64,000 nt of DNA from Tiliqua scincoides (lineage: Eukaryota > Chordata > Lepidosauria > Squamata > Scincidae). Below the pieces are notes generated by a model that worked only from the letters and a program-made list of their open reading frames with translations, had not been told where the DNA came from and did no database searches. The stretch lies in NCBI RefSeq assembly GCF_035046505.1, contig NC_089826.1, positions 68,073,254 to 68,137,253 of the forward strand, read 5' to 3'. Positions 29,601 to 44,600 of this stretch are shown here, one piece after another (the first letter of the stretch is position 1; each line of letters opens with the position of its first letter). The position numbers and the translations under genes are program-made.

Positions 29601-32600
29601 TTGAGATGGCAGGTTCAAAAATCAATACAAAGCTACCTGGTAAACCAGATTGGCCTAGGGTGCTTTCTTGCAGCATCATAGAGTGTGTATCTGCTCTTAT
29701 TGTTTTAATACAAACAGTGAAGCACTTTAATACTTACTCATAAGCAGCCCTGCCCACCAGAGCCATTCCTTGAGATAAGAATATCCACCTTGTCCTAAAA
29801 AAGAATTATTTTCAGGGAAAATAATGTCAGAAGATTTCCAATAAATATTTTATAATAAGTCTAACCGCTTCCCCCCAATGGTTTCCTGGTAATCCCCCTC
29901 CCCCCAGCAACTACCCCACAACACATTCTGTGCTGCTGCAATGGATAACCCAAGCTGCAACAGCATAAACTCAGGATGCTATTTCAAATATTAATTCCTG
30001 AATACCCACTAAAATAAACCTAACAAAATGTGGGTTAAATTAAGGAATATCTAAGCCAGTCATGTTGTTAACGAGATCTTAAACTGTTTTTCATAATGAT
30101 TTTCAATCCTAGGTTAAGTTGCCGTCGTTGTCCCCCCATGATAAAAGATCATCATGAATTATTTTACATGTCCAACAATAGTCATTAGGTAGATTGTGTG
30201 TGTGCATTTTATTTTTACAAGTGAAAAACCTTCCAATGTTGTATCTTTAAGAAGTTCTCTTTCAAAATGTTTATTTAAAATTTATACCCCCACCTTTCCC
30301 TTCAAACAAACAAGAGTTTGTGCTCAAGGCAGCATGCAATATAGAGAAATAAAGTACACTGCAAAAATAAGAATGAAATATATGTGCAATAGCTGAAAAA
30401 AATCATAATAGTACAATATAAAAAATTCAGAATACAACCACAAAGTCCAAAAGCAACTAAGCCCAGTCCTAAACTGATACTTTGCCAGCACTGGGTGCTG
30501 TAAATATGGCACCCTCAGAGTAGGGAGCACTGGTGCTGGGCCTGCACCAGTCAGGTGCCAGGCCCAGGCCCAGCAGAAGGAGGATGCGCTGCCATTGGGG
30601 GTAAATGTGACTGCCAGGCAGCAATGCAGCCTCTGGGGGAGGATGGAACAAGGGCAGGGGGAGGGTGGTGTAGGGGGAGGATTGGTGGAGTATCCTGAAC
30701 TCTGTCAGGCTGGAAGGCCCAACACTGTCTCTCAGATCTACACCAGCAAAATATCTGGCGCAGACTTGAGAAGTCCAACTGCAGAGCTTGGGGGACAAAA
30801 GTCCCCTTCCCCGGAGGAGACCTCCAACAGCTTTCCCAGCGCCCACTGGATACAGCAATAGCTGCTTTAGTGTCACTCATTCAGTGGGCGTCAGGAAGCT
30901 CACAATTGGGCTGTAAAAAGGGAAGACCAGGAACACCTGCATGCTAATGTCAGAGGAAGTTGGATGTCAGAATGCACCAAAGCCTAGCTAAACTGTTCAG
31001 CTTAGAGTGCTGCACCAGGTTGACTCAGATTATCTAAGTGGCTCACTGGATGACTGTCGGTGAGGGAAAGAGAGAGTGAGAGATTGCGCACATGGGTGTA
31101 TATTCATTCCTGAACAGCAGGATAAAAATGCAATAAATAAAATTATCTACTTCTTGCAGCAATCATCCAGGAACAGCATGCCTGCAGTTTGCAGTTGACA
31201 ATGTGAAAAATGGAACCTACCACGTCTGTGGACCAAGTGTCAAAGTGTGCATTTCAAAAAACAGAATTATGCTTTTGGACTTGGGGTTTCCAAAATTAAA
31301 AAGAGAGAGGGGAGGAGGTTATTTCTCTAAAAGTTATAAATTATTGAGTATTTCTTACCAGCTCTAGTGGCTCCTTTTTCAGCCAATTGCAAAAGGCCCT
31401 TCTTTTTCAGTATAAAGCTGGAACCAACAAAGATACTGGAAGTAACAGCTAAGGCCACACCAATGTATAAACTGTATTTGCTTTCGTTGGTTGTGGAAAC
31501 ACTGAACTTCGTTTCATTCGAGTATCCGATGGAATAGGCCAAGAAAGATGCTTGTACTTCCGATATATTGAGGATTTGACACCAAGCATGGTGGTTGCTG
31601 TGGCAAATCAGAGGAAACACATCACCTGGAGAAAAGAGAGGGGGATTGATTGATTGATTTAATAAATAAATAAATAAAGTGCACATGAAATTGACATACA
31701 TGGGAGACTCTGAAAAAGGTATTTATACCATTAATAAAACTGTATCTCCGCCCCCCAGGCTTTTTGCATACCTTCATTTATTTTAAAAATATATAGCTTG
31801 CCTTCACTACAGCAATTTCCAAAACAGGGAACAACACTTAACACATTTTTGCCTGCCCCACAGGTGTACACATTCGGTCCCTGTTACATATATGCAAAAT
31901 TGGGCAGAAATGGCTTAAACATCACAAACTACAACCAAGGAAAATTAACAAAGCAACAGAAGGAGCAATAGTTTGGCACTCAGCATAAGAACATAACAGC
32001 CCTGCTGATCCTACCATAGGCCAGCGATTTTCAACCTTTTTAATCTCATGGCACACTGACAAGGGACTAAAATTGTCAAGGCACACCATCAGGTTTTTGA
32101 CAATTCACAAGACACACTATGCTGCCAGTGGGGGGACTCACATCCCCATTGGCCCTACTAATGACCTTCCCCCAAATTCCTGTGGCACACCTGTGGACCA
32201 CTCACGGCACACCAGTGTGCCATGGCACACTGGTTGAAAATGGCTGCCATAGGCCCATCTAGTCCAGCTTCCTGTATCTCACAGTGGCCCACCAAATGCC
32301 CTAGGGAGCACACCAGATAACAAGAGATCTGCATCCTGGGGCCCTCCCTTGAATCTGGCATTCTGACATTGCTCATTTCTAAAATCAGGAGGTTGCACAT
32401 ACACATCATGGCTTATAACCTGTGATGGATTTTTCTTCCAGAAATTTGTCCAATCCCCTTTTAAAGGCATCTAGGCCAGATGCCATCACCACATTCTGTG
32501 GCAAGGAGTTCCACAGACCAACTAGAAGCTGAGTAAAGAAATATTTTCTTTTCTCTGTCTTAACTCTCCCAACACTCAATTTTAGTGGATGTCCCCTGGT

Positions 32601-35600
32601 TCTGGTATTGTGTGAGAGGGAAAAGAGCATCTCTCTATCCACTCTATTGTTCCCGTGCATAATTTTGTATGTACGTCTCAATCATGTCCACCCCTCAGGT
32701 GCCTGTTTTCTAGACTAAAGAGCCCCAAACAAGAGGTTCCAAAGCAAGAGGATCCCAATTAATGGAAGGTGGTTATTCTGAGCCTCTGAAATTTGTATTA
32801 TAACTCACTTGCCTGGGGTTGAAGAAACCATTTTTTGCAATCTTGAATTTCAGAAGCCCTCGATAGAATATACTAGTTCATGTTTAAAACTGGCTGGAGA
32901 AAATTATCAAGAGGTTTTGGATGGCAGGACTGGCTTTAAGGATACTGTACTGCTACTTCCGTGCCTGCTTCCTACCTCCCTACTCCCTTGAAGAGGCCTC
33001 CATGACTGCTCACCACCACCAGCACAGGATGCAGTGCATGCCCCATTCGCATGGCTACATCAGTGCTTGAAAGTTGGATAGAACTGGGCTTTCAGTTCAT
33101 CAGTCAAATGATTTGCTGAAATCTAGGTACACTATATCCACAACATTGACACTGTCTACCAGACTAGACACTGTGTCAAAGGAGGAGATGAGATTCTGAA
33201 TGATTTGCTGAAATCTAGGTACACTATTTTTGAAGAGACACTTTGCCAACAGTCTGAGGCTAAGAGGCAAAGAAGGAAGGCCCATAGCCAGGGAGACAGA
33301 CCAGGGACAGACTGCACTTGCTCCCGGTGTGGAAGGGATTGTCACTCCCGGATTGGCCTTTTCAGCCACACTAGACGCTGTGCCAGAACCACCTTTCAGA
33401 GCGCGATACCATAGTCTTTCGAGACTGAAGGTTGCCAATACATACATAGGTACACTATAAGGGTACACTGAATGATTTGCTGATTTGCTGAAATCTAGGT
33501 ATACTATATGGGTACACTGAATGATTTGCTGAAATCTAGGTACACTATATCCACAACATTGACATTGTCTACCAGACTAGACACTGTGTCAAAGGGGGAG
33601 ATGAGATTCATCTGGCACAATTTGTTCTTGAAAAAAGCTATGCTGACTCTTTAAATTACTCAGTTATTTTCTTCATGCTCACAGGCATTGTCAAAAGAGC
33701 AAGGCATCAGAATCTGATTTTACTGACTAGTCTCACACACGTTTCAATCTGCTAGGCACACTATCCATGCAATATTAACACCATAGGATAACTGCAGTTG
33801 TCATACTAAAAAATCCTGTTAACAGAGGATCCTTTGAAAGGGGAGCTCTTATTTTAGCAGAATAGCAAAGCACTTTTTTCCTTCTGGCATCCCAAAGGGG
33901 CTACAAGAGAGACAAGGAACCATCTTTGCAATCCTTGTGCTATCTGAGAACTTTTTTGTTGTGGTTGAAAGATGCTATAGAATACTGTTTTTCACATTCA
34001 TATACCAATTTTCCTCCAAGGTATTCAAGATTGATATACTCCCTTTTATCCGAACAACAACCCTGCAAGGTAGATTTAGCTGAGAGATAGTGTCTCATCC
34101 AAGTCACCAGTTTCATGACTGAGTAGAGCTTTGAACCTCACTATTCCTGTTTCAGCAACACTCTTGATATCCAATATTCTTCACAAAAAAATTGACCTTG
34201 AATAATTCTGAAAAAAAGTGCTACTTGGTACTGGGTAGGCAGAGCCCTTGTGAATATACATTCTACAAGTGGTTATCACTTAAGAAAGTCTTTTGTTCAT
34301 GAAGTCCAGCTTTCATAGCAGAACTAAAAGGAAGCTAGAACGATAGCATGTCAACCATGCAGGATGGAGACTAAAACTCCCTCCAGTTCAGACATAATTG
34401 TAGCAGATGGGCAGAAGCATAAATCACCTTCTTGACTTAACAGCTAGAAACCAAGATCACAGAATCTGTTCTTGTTCAAGAATGCAACATTCAAGCAGTA
34501 TATACTGTAATGCTACATCCATTTCTACTGAAGTTGATCAGCATGGCAGAAAAAACTGGGAAACCGCCACAGACATTTACAGTACAAGTAGCTACACTAA
34601 TAATTCATTCTTTATGAGAGAGAGAGGTGCCCCAGAAAGGGGAAAAACTGGCACTACTTCAGCAAGATCCTCACAAATTGTCAAAAACCAAGATTATTAT
34701 TCCACTTTAGAGGGAGTCTACGAACCTGGTCCACCTTAAATCCTCCTGTCTCAATTGTGAGGAGCACAGTAAGAATTAAGGAATACTAAGGATAACTTCA
34801 GGGTAACAAATGAACGTTAACAGCTCCCCCTCTTACGTTAACTTTCTAGTCCCAACAAGTTGCCTCTCTTCAATGTGTCATTTCTGCTTATTCTGGCTTT
34901 CCTTGCCACATGTATGGGTAATGTTGAATACGTTAAGTGCCATTTATCATATCCAAGGCAATTATTTACCAATCCAAAGATAAATTCAAATTTAAAATGA
35001 GCAGGACAAAGGTTGCCTTTTAAACAATCATTTATAGTCAAGACTAACAGGGTGGGGCAGAGAGTTTCAGGTAGATGAATTCTGGTTGTTGCAGGAGGTG
35101 AAGGGAGTACCTTCAATATGTTCCATCAATCCAGAAATGTTCATCTGCTTTAAGAGCTGGAATAAACATTAACATTTTCCGTGTGCTTTTTTTGTATATA
35201 ATGTCAGAAATGGGGTTACATGGAGGATTACTTGCACAACGAGAAAAACACATTGTGCAACTTTTCTAATCATGGAAAGAGTCCCTGCACCCCTGGGGTG
35301 CATCGTTTGTGCACCCCAATTTCAAGTATTACTCTGTTTTCATAAGTCTATGGTACTTGCCCAATAAGTTACTTATGGAAATTTGTTGGTTGCACTAATA
35401 TCTGCACCAGTTCAGATCCTCACAGATAAAAACTTCACAACTGTACACATGAATGTGACAGTGTTTAAGGCATCATTCAAGAGGTTTTGCAACTGAAGAG
35501 AAGACTGTAAAAAAGAATGCTGTTTAACTTGATGCATACTTATCAAGAAGTATATCCCATTCAATTCAATGGAACTTATTTTCAAGAAGTGAATAATCAC

Positions 35601-38600
35601 ATTTAGAATCAGACTGTAACTTTAAAGATGAATGTGCAAGAAAACCTGTTTTCAGGTTTACAGGCTTCAATTTTGCTAAGGAAGGGAAAGGACAGGCAAA
35701 AATGGAGAAGCTAAGTGCTACAGTTACATCTTCAGGAGACATAAGGCAGAAATTAAATCATGATAGAGTAGTGGTCTCCATTAATTCCCTTTTGCCATGA
35801 ATACACAAGAAAAGTGATCATGAAAAACACTTTATATTTGGATAGCTATTTAATATCTATTTTGTGGTCTGTAATTGTTTTAATATTTTTGAGTTTTTTA
35901 ATTTTATAATAAAATTTTATTAAACACTTATTAAAATTACAATTAAAAATACAAAAGTGCTATAGTTTAACTCCTTGAAAACTTGTACTGAGAACGCTAC
36001 AAAGCTTTTTACTACAGGAATGACTTTAGAGTACCAAAAAAAGAGAACACACTTAGATTAACACCTGGAAACTATATTACACCATTTTATTTTAGCAAAT
36101 ATTTTATGGCTAGGGATTTAACAAAGTGTGTGTGTGAGAAAGAGAGACACAGAGAGAGAATGAATGTATTACATTTAGCTAGCATCCAACAAATTAAATA
36201 CTAATTTTATTCTTCCACATTGAAACAATTTATAAAGTTCAAATGTTAGATGGCAAAACAATAGCAGACTTCATCTCCTGCAGTGAAAAGGCAGAAAAGA
36301 GTGAAGGGGAACTGTGCCAATTCATCACAGACCACAAGAATTGATTCTTATTTCTGAATTCATTCTCATATCTTGAGAAATGCAGTTTGGCCAACCCACA
36401 ATGGCCAACCTTCTCTTCCCCCGTACTCCCCTAGAAATTGCTTAGGGCAGACTACATAATACAGACTATGCCCTGCTGCCTTTTCCCCTCAAAAAATCAC
36501 GAATTTCTTTGTAAGGGAATTGAAGTGGAAAAGCTATAGAGGAAGTTTAACCTTTTCCCCACCCACTATGTTCTTGCTCCATTCAGAACACTTCAAGAGC
36601 TTCCTCTCCCTGTAGGATTTCAAATATATGTACTGTAAATCCTTAAAACACGTTTTAAACCCCACAAGGAAAAATATCTGGGGGGGGAGGGAGGGTTGAT
36701 TTTATGTTTATTCATGTTGTATCCTTGTGGGAGTGGCTGGAACCTGAGAAGAGCTCCTACAGGAAACAAAAAAAGAGTTGAAAGTTGATTGAGTTTGAAA
36801 CAGAAAATTTCCCAATCTATTATTTCTTTGCTTCAAATCATTATTTGCGGTTTTCAGTCTGTGTTCCCTTTTAAATGTGCCACAGCATCTCAGGGGGCCA
36901 TATTCTTCCCCCCCCCATCCCATTCACAACTGCTGTTCTAAATTCTCCCTTCTCAAAGTGGCTTTGCTTGTTTAAAAGGACCTCATGGGATTGTTAATGC
37001 ACATTTGCCTCAAATAAGTATTTAACTCCACAGAACTACACGGGAAGACGTGGGAAAGAGTCCTTTCTTCCCATGCACCCCTTGCTCTCTTATCCTTCTA
37101 GGTAGAGATGTGTCCATACAGGAGATTTTTATCCCCCTTCTCTTGTTTGTTTGCTGCTCCCCTTCCTAGCCATTTTAAACAGCATGCAGAAGAGGGAGGT
37201 TTATGGCCAAGCATACTAAAAGGTCACTGGATGGGGGTGTTCAAAAATGACCCGGTAGTAGAACTATGTGACACAGGACCTCTGAAATGAGCTGATCTGT
37301 CATAGCACAAACAGAATTGTGGGCAAACACTGATGGAAAAAGAATGAGAAGAAGGCAGGGGCAAGCATACATTCAAGTTAACATCATCAACAAAAACTTG
37401 CTCGACTGATAACTTGCTTCTGACAGTCATACAAAGGCAAGGCAAGGGAGGAGTAGGAAGCCAGAACTGGAACAATTACTCAGAGTGTTTACATATTTCA
37501 GACTGTGAGGGAGTTTCATCTGACAGAAGAGTTACTCCCGGTTTCAAAAGAGCACACTTTTTCACGACAAGAGTGTGTATGTGTTTGTTTTTAAGGGATG
37601 GTGTTTGGCAACTTGGTTTTGCTCAGAACATGACAACTGTTTCCTGTGTCTCAGATACAATACCTAGCTTCCCATAATGCAGGGATCGCACTGGCCACAA
37701 CCAAGATGGCAAGACCACTTCAAACAGGTGCATGAGGAGCTTTACGGTGATAAGTTCTGATTCTATGAGATTTATGATTGCATAACCACTGCATTTATCC
37801 TAGATCAGAGGTCATATAGAGTTAACACTGTTCTTGTTACAAAGCCATAAACTTCAACAAGTTCTGCCAGTGGTCCTAAGGACTGGGTGGGCAGGAGGTG
37901 TGATCTGGCAGTTAAAGCTGTGCCTTGCTTGAAGAAGCTAATTGGGAGTAACCTTGGCAGTGACTTGGAAGTGAGATCATCACAGCTGATAAGCTGCTGT
38001 GGGAGAATAGAGCCGAAATTGTGGCTCCTGTTGGAAGCTTAGACAGCATGTGATAGAACAGGAGTGCCCAAACCCCGGCCCTGGGGCCACTTGCAGCCCT
38101 CAAGGCCTCTCAATGCAGCCCTCAGGGAACCCCCAGTCTCCAATGAGCCTCTGGCCCTCCAGAGATTTGCTGGAGCCCACACTGGCCCGACGCAAGAGCT
38201 CTCAGCGTGAGGGCAACTGTTTGACCTCTCATGTGACGGTTCCCTCCACTGCTTGCTGTTTCACATCTGTGATGCAGTAGCCGCAGCAAAGGAAAGGCCA
38301 GCCTTGCTTTGTGCAAGGCCTTTTATATGAACTTCATTCATATAAGTTCATCTTTAATATATTCATTTCTGTAAACTTATGTAAATTTATTCAAATTTTA
38401 AATGTAAATTAATTCTTTTTTTCCCCTGCCCCCGACACAGTGTCAGAGAAAGGATGTGGCCCTCCTGCCAAAAACTTTGGACACCCCTGTGATAGAACAT
38501 TAATTGCAATTGTAATTAATTGGTGACAGCCTGCCTATCTGAAATTTCTTGAGTCTGAAAGACTTTAGCACTGAAAGGTGTAAACAAGAGCCAGCAGTCA

Positions 38601-41600
38601 GCCCTGGAACCTGTTTCCAGCAATGCGGCATCATGAAAAACAACAAGACTACCTTTAAGCATATGTAGAGTGAATGCCTCTGAGTACTATACTCCTAAGT
38701 AACCATAACCTGTCTCCTATCATCATAGCAAGCAACTCTCAGGATGAGGTGTTTTGAATGATCTAGCCCCTGTAACCATGTGGCCTTAAAAGGGATTAAA
38801 CCTATACCAAACACATATAGGGACCCTACTGCAACAGAGGTGAGAAAGGCGGTATAGAAATCTGCATAATTTATAATAATAATGTTCATGTGTTAAAATT
38901 CAAAATGAGCATTCTATCCATCTATCATTTCCTATCTATTCCCCATAAGGTAAGAAGCAAAGATCATTTACTAACTAAAGTTTTAAAACTCATTTAAAAA
39001 TAATTTACTACTAAAGTTTTAAAACTACAATCCTTTTCTTCTTCACCCAGACAAGTATGACCCCAAAGCACTCCTTCAGCCTGTATCATCCACCACATCT
39101 ACCTCTTTGGTCACCTCTCTTGTGACCTTAACAGCAGGTTCTGAACTGGTGCCAGAATTTAGCTTTGGAATCAAGGAGATCACGTAACAAAATTAATATA
39201 GTAAAAAACTAAATTCATTCAAATCAATCCAAATGTTTCAAATTCTATTTGAAAGAATATTATACTTCTGCTTTGCAATAATCAAGAACTATTTTCAGCA
39301 AACACTTTTCTTAACAGTACTTCAAGCCAGACTCCCTTTGCTCGGTCTGATCAGCATCTGATATGACAATCGGTTCCAAACTTTTTTCACTAAGATCATC
39401 TCACACAGACATTACTGAGTTTTCATTCAGAAGTTATTTCTTGGTCCCATTCCTGTCTTGGATGCAGGAATGCATTAGCTTCCACTAATGATGATGTAGG
39501 CAGCTTCAGGGAGCAGAAAATGGTCAACTGTTCAATTGTTATATTTTTACCAATATCACAGCAGAAGAAAAAATTTGAAATGCTCTGACCGTGGCACCAA
39601 ATGGTTTTGGGTTGTGTCTCTTGGCTATAATCTTGTCCCCCTTTTACTTGTGCCATATTCACCCAATTACAGGTAAAAAGAGGGCTCACTGAAGGGATTT
39701 CAACTGAAAGGAGCAGTGGTTATACCATTAATAATTACTTTCAATAAATCTGCTTAATTTTTAAAGCAAAGATGATTGAACTCGAAACCTACTTGAACTT
39801 ATACTCCTACTCTAACTCTGTTAGGCCCAGGAGCCTGTTATGCAGGGAGCTAGCTGTGGTTAGAAACTAATATGGAAACAACACTCTGCAGATGCTCAGA
39901 GTCATCCTTTATTACAATTTAATCAGCTCCAGAAATGAGTGTAGGTAGTCCAGAGCTCAGCCCTAAAATTAAACCCTTGCCCCTGGTCTGATGGCTCTAC
40001 TCTCTGGCACCAGATGTATTGAGAGGGGGGGAAAATTACTCAGCATATGCTCAAAAGATACTTTCCCTTTCAGATATTCCAGAAATAGGTACGTCCTGGT
40101 AAATTAGTTAGTTTATTTAAACTCCACCCAGCTATATTCATTCTTCCCCCATTACTTCCTTGTCTGCTTTCCCCAGGCAAACATGACCCTAAAGCCACCT
40201 CTACAGCCTGAATCATCTATCATATCACCACTCTTTTGTGTTCTTAGCAGCCTGTCTAAACTGGTACCAAGACTCAGACCTGGAACTTGTTTCCAGCAAT
40301 GTGGCATCATGAGAAACAATAAGACTAACTTTAAGCATATGTAGAGTGAGTGCCTCTGAGTATCATACTCCTAAGCTTAACCTGTCTCCTAACATCTTAG
40401 TAAACTACTTTCAGGATGAGGTGCTTCCAGGAATGATCTAACCCCTGTACCCATCCGGACTTGCAAGGGATTCAGCCCTCAACCTATATCAAATGCATAT
40501 AGGGACCCCAACTACAACAGAGCCTCTGTGAGGAAAAACTCTATAATAAAGTTGCCACCTTTTAATCCAACAGAGGTTAGAACATAAGAACATAAGAACA
40601 GCCCCACTGGATCAGGCCATAGGCCCATCTAGTCCAGCTTCCTGTATCTCACAGCAGCCCACCAAATGCCCCAGGGAGCACACCAGATAACAAGAGACCT
40701 CATCCTGGTGCCCTCCCCTGCATCTGGCATTCTGACATAACCCATTTCTAAAATCAGGAGGTTGCGCATACACATCATGGCTTGTACCCCATAATAGATT
40801 TTTCCTCCAGAAACTTGTCCAATCCCCTTTTAAAGGCGTCCAGGCTAGATGCCATCACCACATCCTGTGGCAAGGAGTTCCACAGACCGACCACACACTG
40901 AGTAAAGAAATATTTTCTTTTGTCTGTCCTAACCCGCCCAACACTCAATTTTAGTGGATGTCCCCTGGTTCTGGTATTATGTGAGAGTGTAAAGAGCATC
41001 TCCCTATCCACTCTGTCCATTCCCTGCATAATTTTGTATGTCTCAATCATGTCCCCCCTCAAGCGTCTCTTTTCTAGGCTGAAGAGGCCCAAACGCCGTA
41101 GCCTTTCCTCATAAGGAAGGTGCCCCAGCCCCGTAATCATCTTAGTCGCTCTCTTTTGCACCTTTTCCATTTCCACTATGTCTTTTTTGAGATGCGGCGA
41201 CCAGAACTGGACACAATACTCCAGGTGTGGCCTTACCATCAATTTGTACAACGGCATTATAATACTAGCCGTTTTGTTCTCAATACCCTTCCTAATGATC
41301 CCAAGCATAGAATTGGCCTTCTTCACTGCCGCCGCACATTGGGTCGACACTTTCCTCGACCTGTCCATCACCACCCCAAGATCTCTCTCCTGATCTGTCA
41401 CAGACAGCTCAGAACCCATCAGCCTATATCTAAAGTTTTGATTTTTTGCCCCAATGTGCATGACTTTACACTTACTGACATTGAAGCGCATCTGCCATTT
41501 TGCTGCCCATTCTGCCAGTCTGGAGAGATCCTTCTGGAGCTCCTCACAATCACTTCTGGTCTTTACCACTCGGAAAAGTTTGGTGTCGTCTGCAAACTTA

Positions 41601-44600
41601 GCCACTTCACTGCTCAACCCTGTCTCCAGGTCATTTATGAAGAGGTTGAAAAGCACCGGTCCCAGGACAGATCCTTGGGGCACACCACTTTTCACCTCTC
41701 TCCATTGTGAAAATTGCCATTGACACCCACTCTCTGCTTCCTGGCCTCCAACCAGTTCTCAATCCATGAGAGGACCTGTCCTCTAATTCCCTGACTGTGG
41801 AGTTTTTTCAGTAGCCTTTGGTGAGGGACCGTGTCAAACGCCTTCTGAAAGTCCAGATATATAATGTCCACGGGTTCTCCTGCATCCACGTGCCTGTTGA
41901 CCTTTTCAAAGAATTCTATAAGGTTCGTGAGGCAAGACTTACCCTTACAGAAGCCATGCTGACTCTCCCTCAGCAAGGCCTGTTCGTCTATGTGTTTTGA
42001 GATCCTATCTTTGATGAGGCATTCCACCATCTTACCCGGTATGGATGTTAGGCTGACCGGCCTATAGTTTCCCGGGTCCCCCCTCTTTCCCTTTTTAAAA
42101 ATAGGCGTGACATTTGCTATCCTCCAATCTTCTGGCACCATGGCAGTTTTGAGGGACAAGTTGCATACCTTAGTCAAGAGATCTGCAACTTCATTCTTCA
42201 ATTCCTTAATAACCCTTGGGTGGATGCCATCAGGGCCCGGTGACTTATTGATCTTTAATTTATCAATGAGGTCTGAAACATCTTCTCTTTTAACCTCTAT
42301 CTGACTTAACTCCTCGGTCAGGAGGGGCCGTTCGGGCAGCGGTATCTGCCTGAGGTCTTCTGCCGTGAAGACAGATGCAAAGAACTCATTTAATTTCTCT
42401 GCCATCTCTAAGTCTCCTTTTATCTCCCCTTTCCCTCCCGCACCATTCAGAGGGCCAACCGCTTCTCTGGCGGGTTTCCTGCTTCTAACATATTTGAAGA
42501 AGCTTTTATTATTCCCCTTAATGTTGCCGGCCATGCGTTCCTCATAGTCTCGCTTGGCCTCCAGTATCACCTTCTTACATTTCTTTTGCCACAGTTTATG
42601 TTCCTTTTTATTCTCCTCATTAGGGCAAGACTTCCATTTACAGAAGGAAGCTTCCTTGCCCTTCACAGCCTCTCTAACTTGGCTGGTTAGCCATGCAGGC
42701 ACCTCCTGGATTTAGTGGAACCCTTCTTTCTTTGCGGTATACACCTCTGCTGGGCCTCTATTACTGTTGTTTTAAGCAGCCTCCATGCACTCTGGAGAGA
42801 TTGGACTCTTTTTACCCTCCCTTTCAACCTCCTTCTAACCAGCCTCCTCATTTGAGGGAAGTCCGCCCGTCGGAAGTCAAGGTTTTTGTTAAAGATTTGC
42901 CTAGTATTCTTCCCCCAACGTGCACGTCAAAACGGATCGCAGCATGATCACTGTTCCCCAATGGCTCAGTAACGTTTACATCTCTAACCAGGTCCTGCGT
43001 ACCGCACAATATTAAATCCAGAGTCACCTGTCCTCTGGTGGGCTCCGTGACTAGCTGATCTAAGCCACAGTCATTTAGCACGTCAAGAAATCCGGTTTCC
43101 TTATTGCGACCAGAACACAAATTGACCCAGTCAATATGAGGATAATTGAAGTCCCCCATGATTACAACCCTGTCCCTCCTTGTCACCTCCCTGATCTGTT
43201 TCCTCATTTCAAGGTCCCCATCCGATTTCTGGTCTGGAGGACGATAGCACGCCCCCAGTATTACATCGCTGCACAAGCCTGGTAATTTAACCCACAGAGA
43301 TTCTACGGTGGAGTCGGACCCACCTTCAATCTCTACTTTGCTGGATTCTATCCCTTCCTTAACATAAACGGCCACCCCACCTCCAACACGCCCCTGCCTG
43401 TCCCTCCTGTAGAGTTTATAGCCCGGGATTGCGGTATCCCACTGATTCTCCGCATTCCACCAGGTTTCTGTTATGCCCACTATGTCAATATTTTCCCTTG
43501 TCACCAGACATACCAGTTCTCCCACCTTTGCTCGTAGACTTCGGGCATTCGCAGAAAAGCATTTATACACGGAATGCCCCAGGATGCGCTGCTTATTCGC
43601 TCCTTTGTCCCCGCATCCTCTCATTGTGCCAAACCGTCTATCACATCCCATCACCCTACCTTTCCCATTTTCTTCTCCTACCCTGCCTTTGTCTTGTTGT
43701 TCTCTAACTTCCCCATCCTCATCCCATAGGGATGAGGAGTCCCGAACCGGATGCCCCTCGGCTCCTGTCGGCCTTCCCCCAGGGATCAGTTTAAATTTCT
43801 ACACTAGGTTCAGTTGCAATTTCTACACTACACAAAACTTGTAACAGGTTCAACTTCCCACATTACATCATCTGCATACCAGGGGAAACTTTTGCCTGTC
43901 TGCTTGCCACTTGGATATTAAAAGCACAAGTGCTGCAACCAAAAAGATGGCAAACTAAAGTTCCAAGAATACAGGAAGTACAGGGGGAAGAAAAAAAAGT
44001 TGAACCTAACCAAGTGAGAGCTTCTGAGCATGTACAGAGAGCATGCCACTTTTGTTGCTCAGATTAGGGCAGTGGTAGTTCATGGCCCACAAGTGGTCCG
44101 TGATACCCTGCGAAGTGGCCCAAGAAGTTTCGGGGGGGAAAGAGGATGACTGCCTTTTATCACAGTCAGGGCCCTGCTGAGCAAGCGCTCCCCCAGGGAC
44201 CACCAAAATGCTGGCTGCGGGTAGTTCATTCTCTGCCCACTCTTGTTGTCCATGGGGGAGTGCTTGCTTGGCAAAACACTTCCACATGGACCACCAGAGA
44301 GGGCAGAAAACAAACCAGCCACAGCTGACGCTTCTAGTGTCTCCCTGAGCACTCCCCATGAACTACAGAACTTAACTGTACTTTTTTAGGTAGGGGGGGG
44401 GGTCCCAAGGGGTTTGCAGGGGATAGAGGGGGTACACAGGGTCTCATGCACCACAGGTTGGGAACCACTGCACTAATCTGAGCAACAAAAGTGGCAAGCT
44501 CTCTGTACACGCTCAGAAGCTCTCACTTCCTTAGGTTCTCATGAGGTCCATGATGATGCCAATCTTTACCTCAGTGGTCTACAGGCTTCTAAACGCTGGG

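Noticed and set aside
30469-30880. Two proline-rich minus-strand frames
   Set aside because: Composition-driven frames inside a palindromic repeat.
34407-34739. 110-codon frame in NIPAL1 intron 1
   Set aside because: No recognisable domain, no splice partners, ordinary intron composition.
41120-41710. 196-codon plus-strand frame, with other plus-strand frames at 42.1-43.8 kb
   Set aside because: These are antisense shadows of the CR1 ORF2 on the minus strand.
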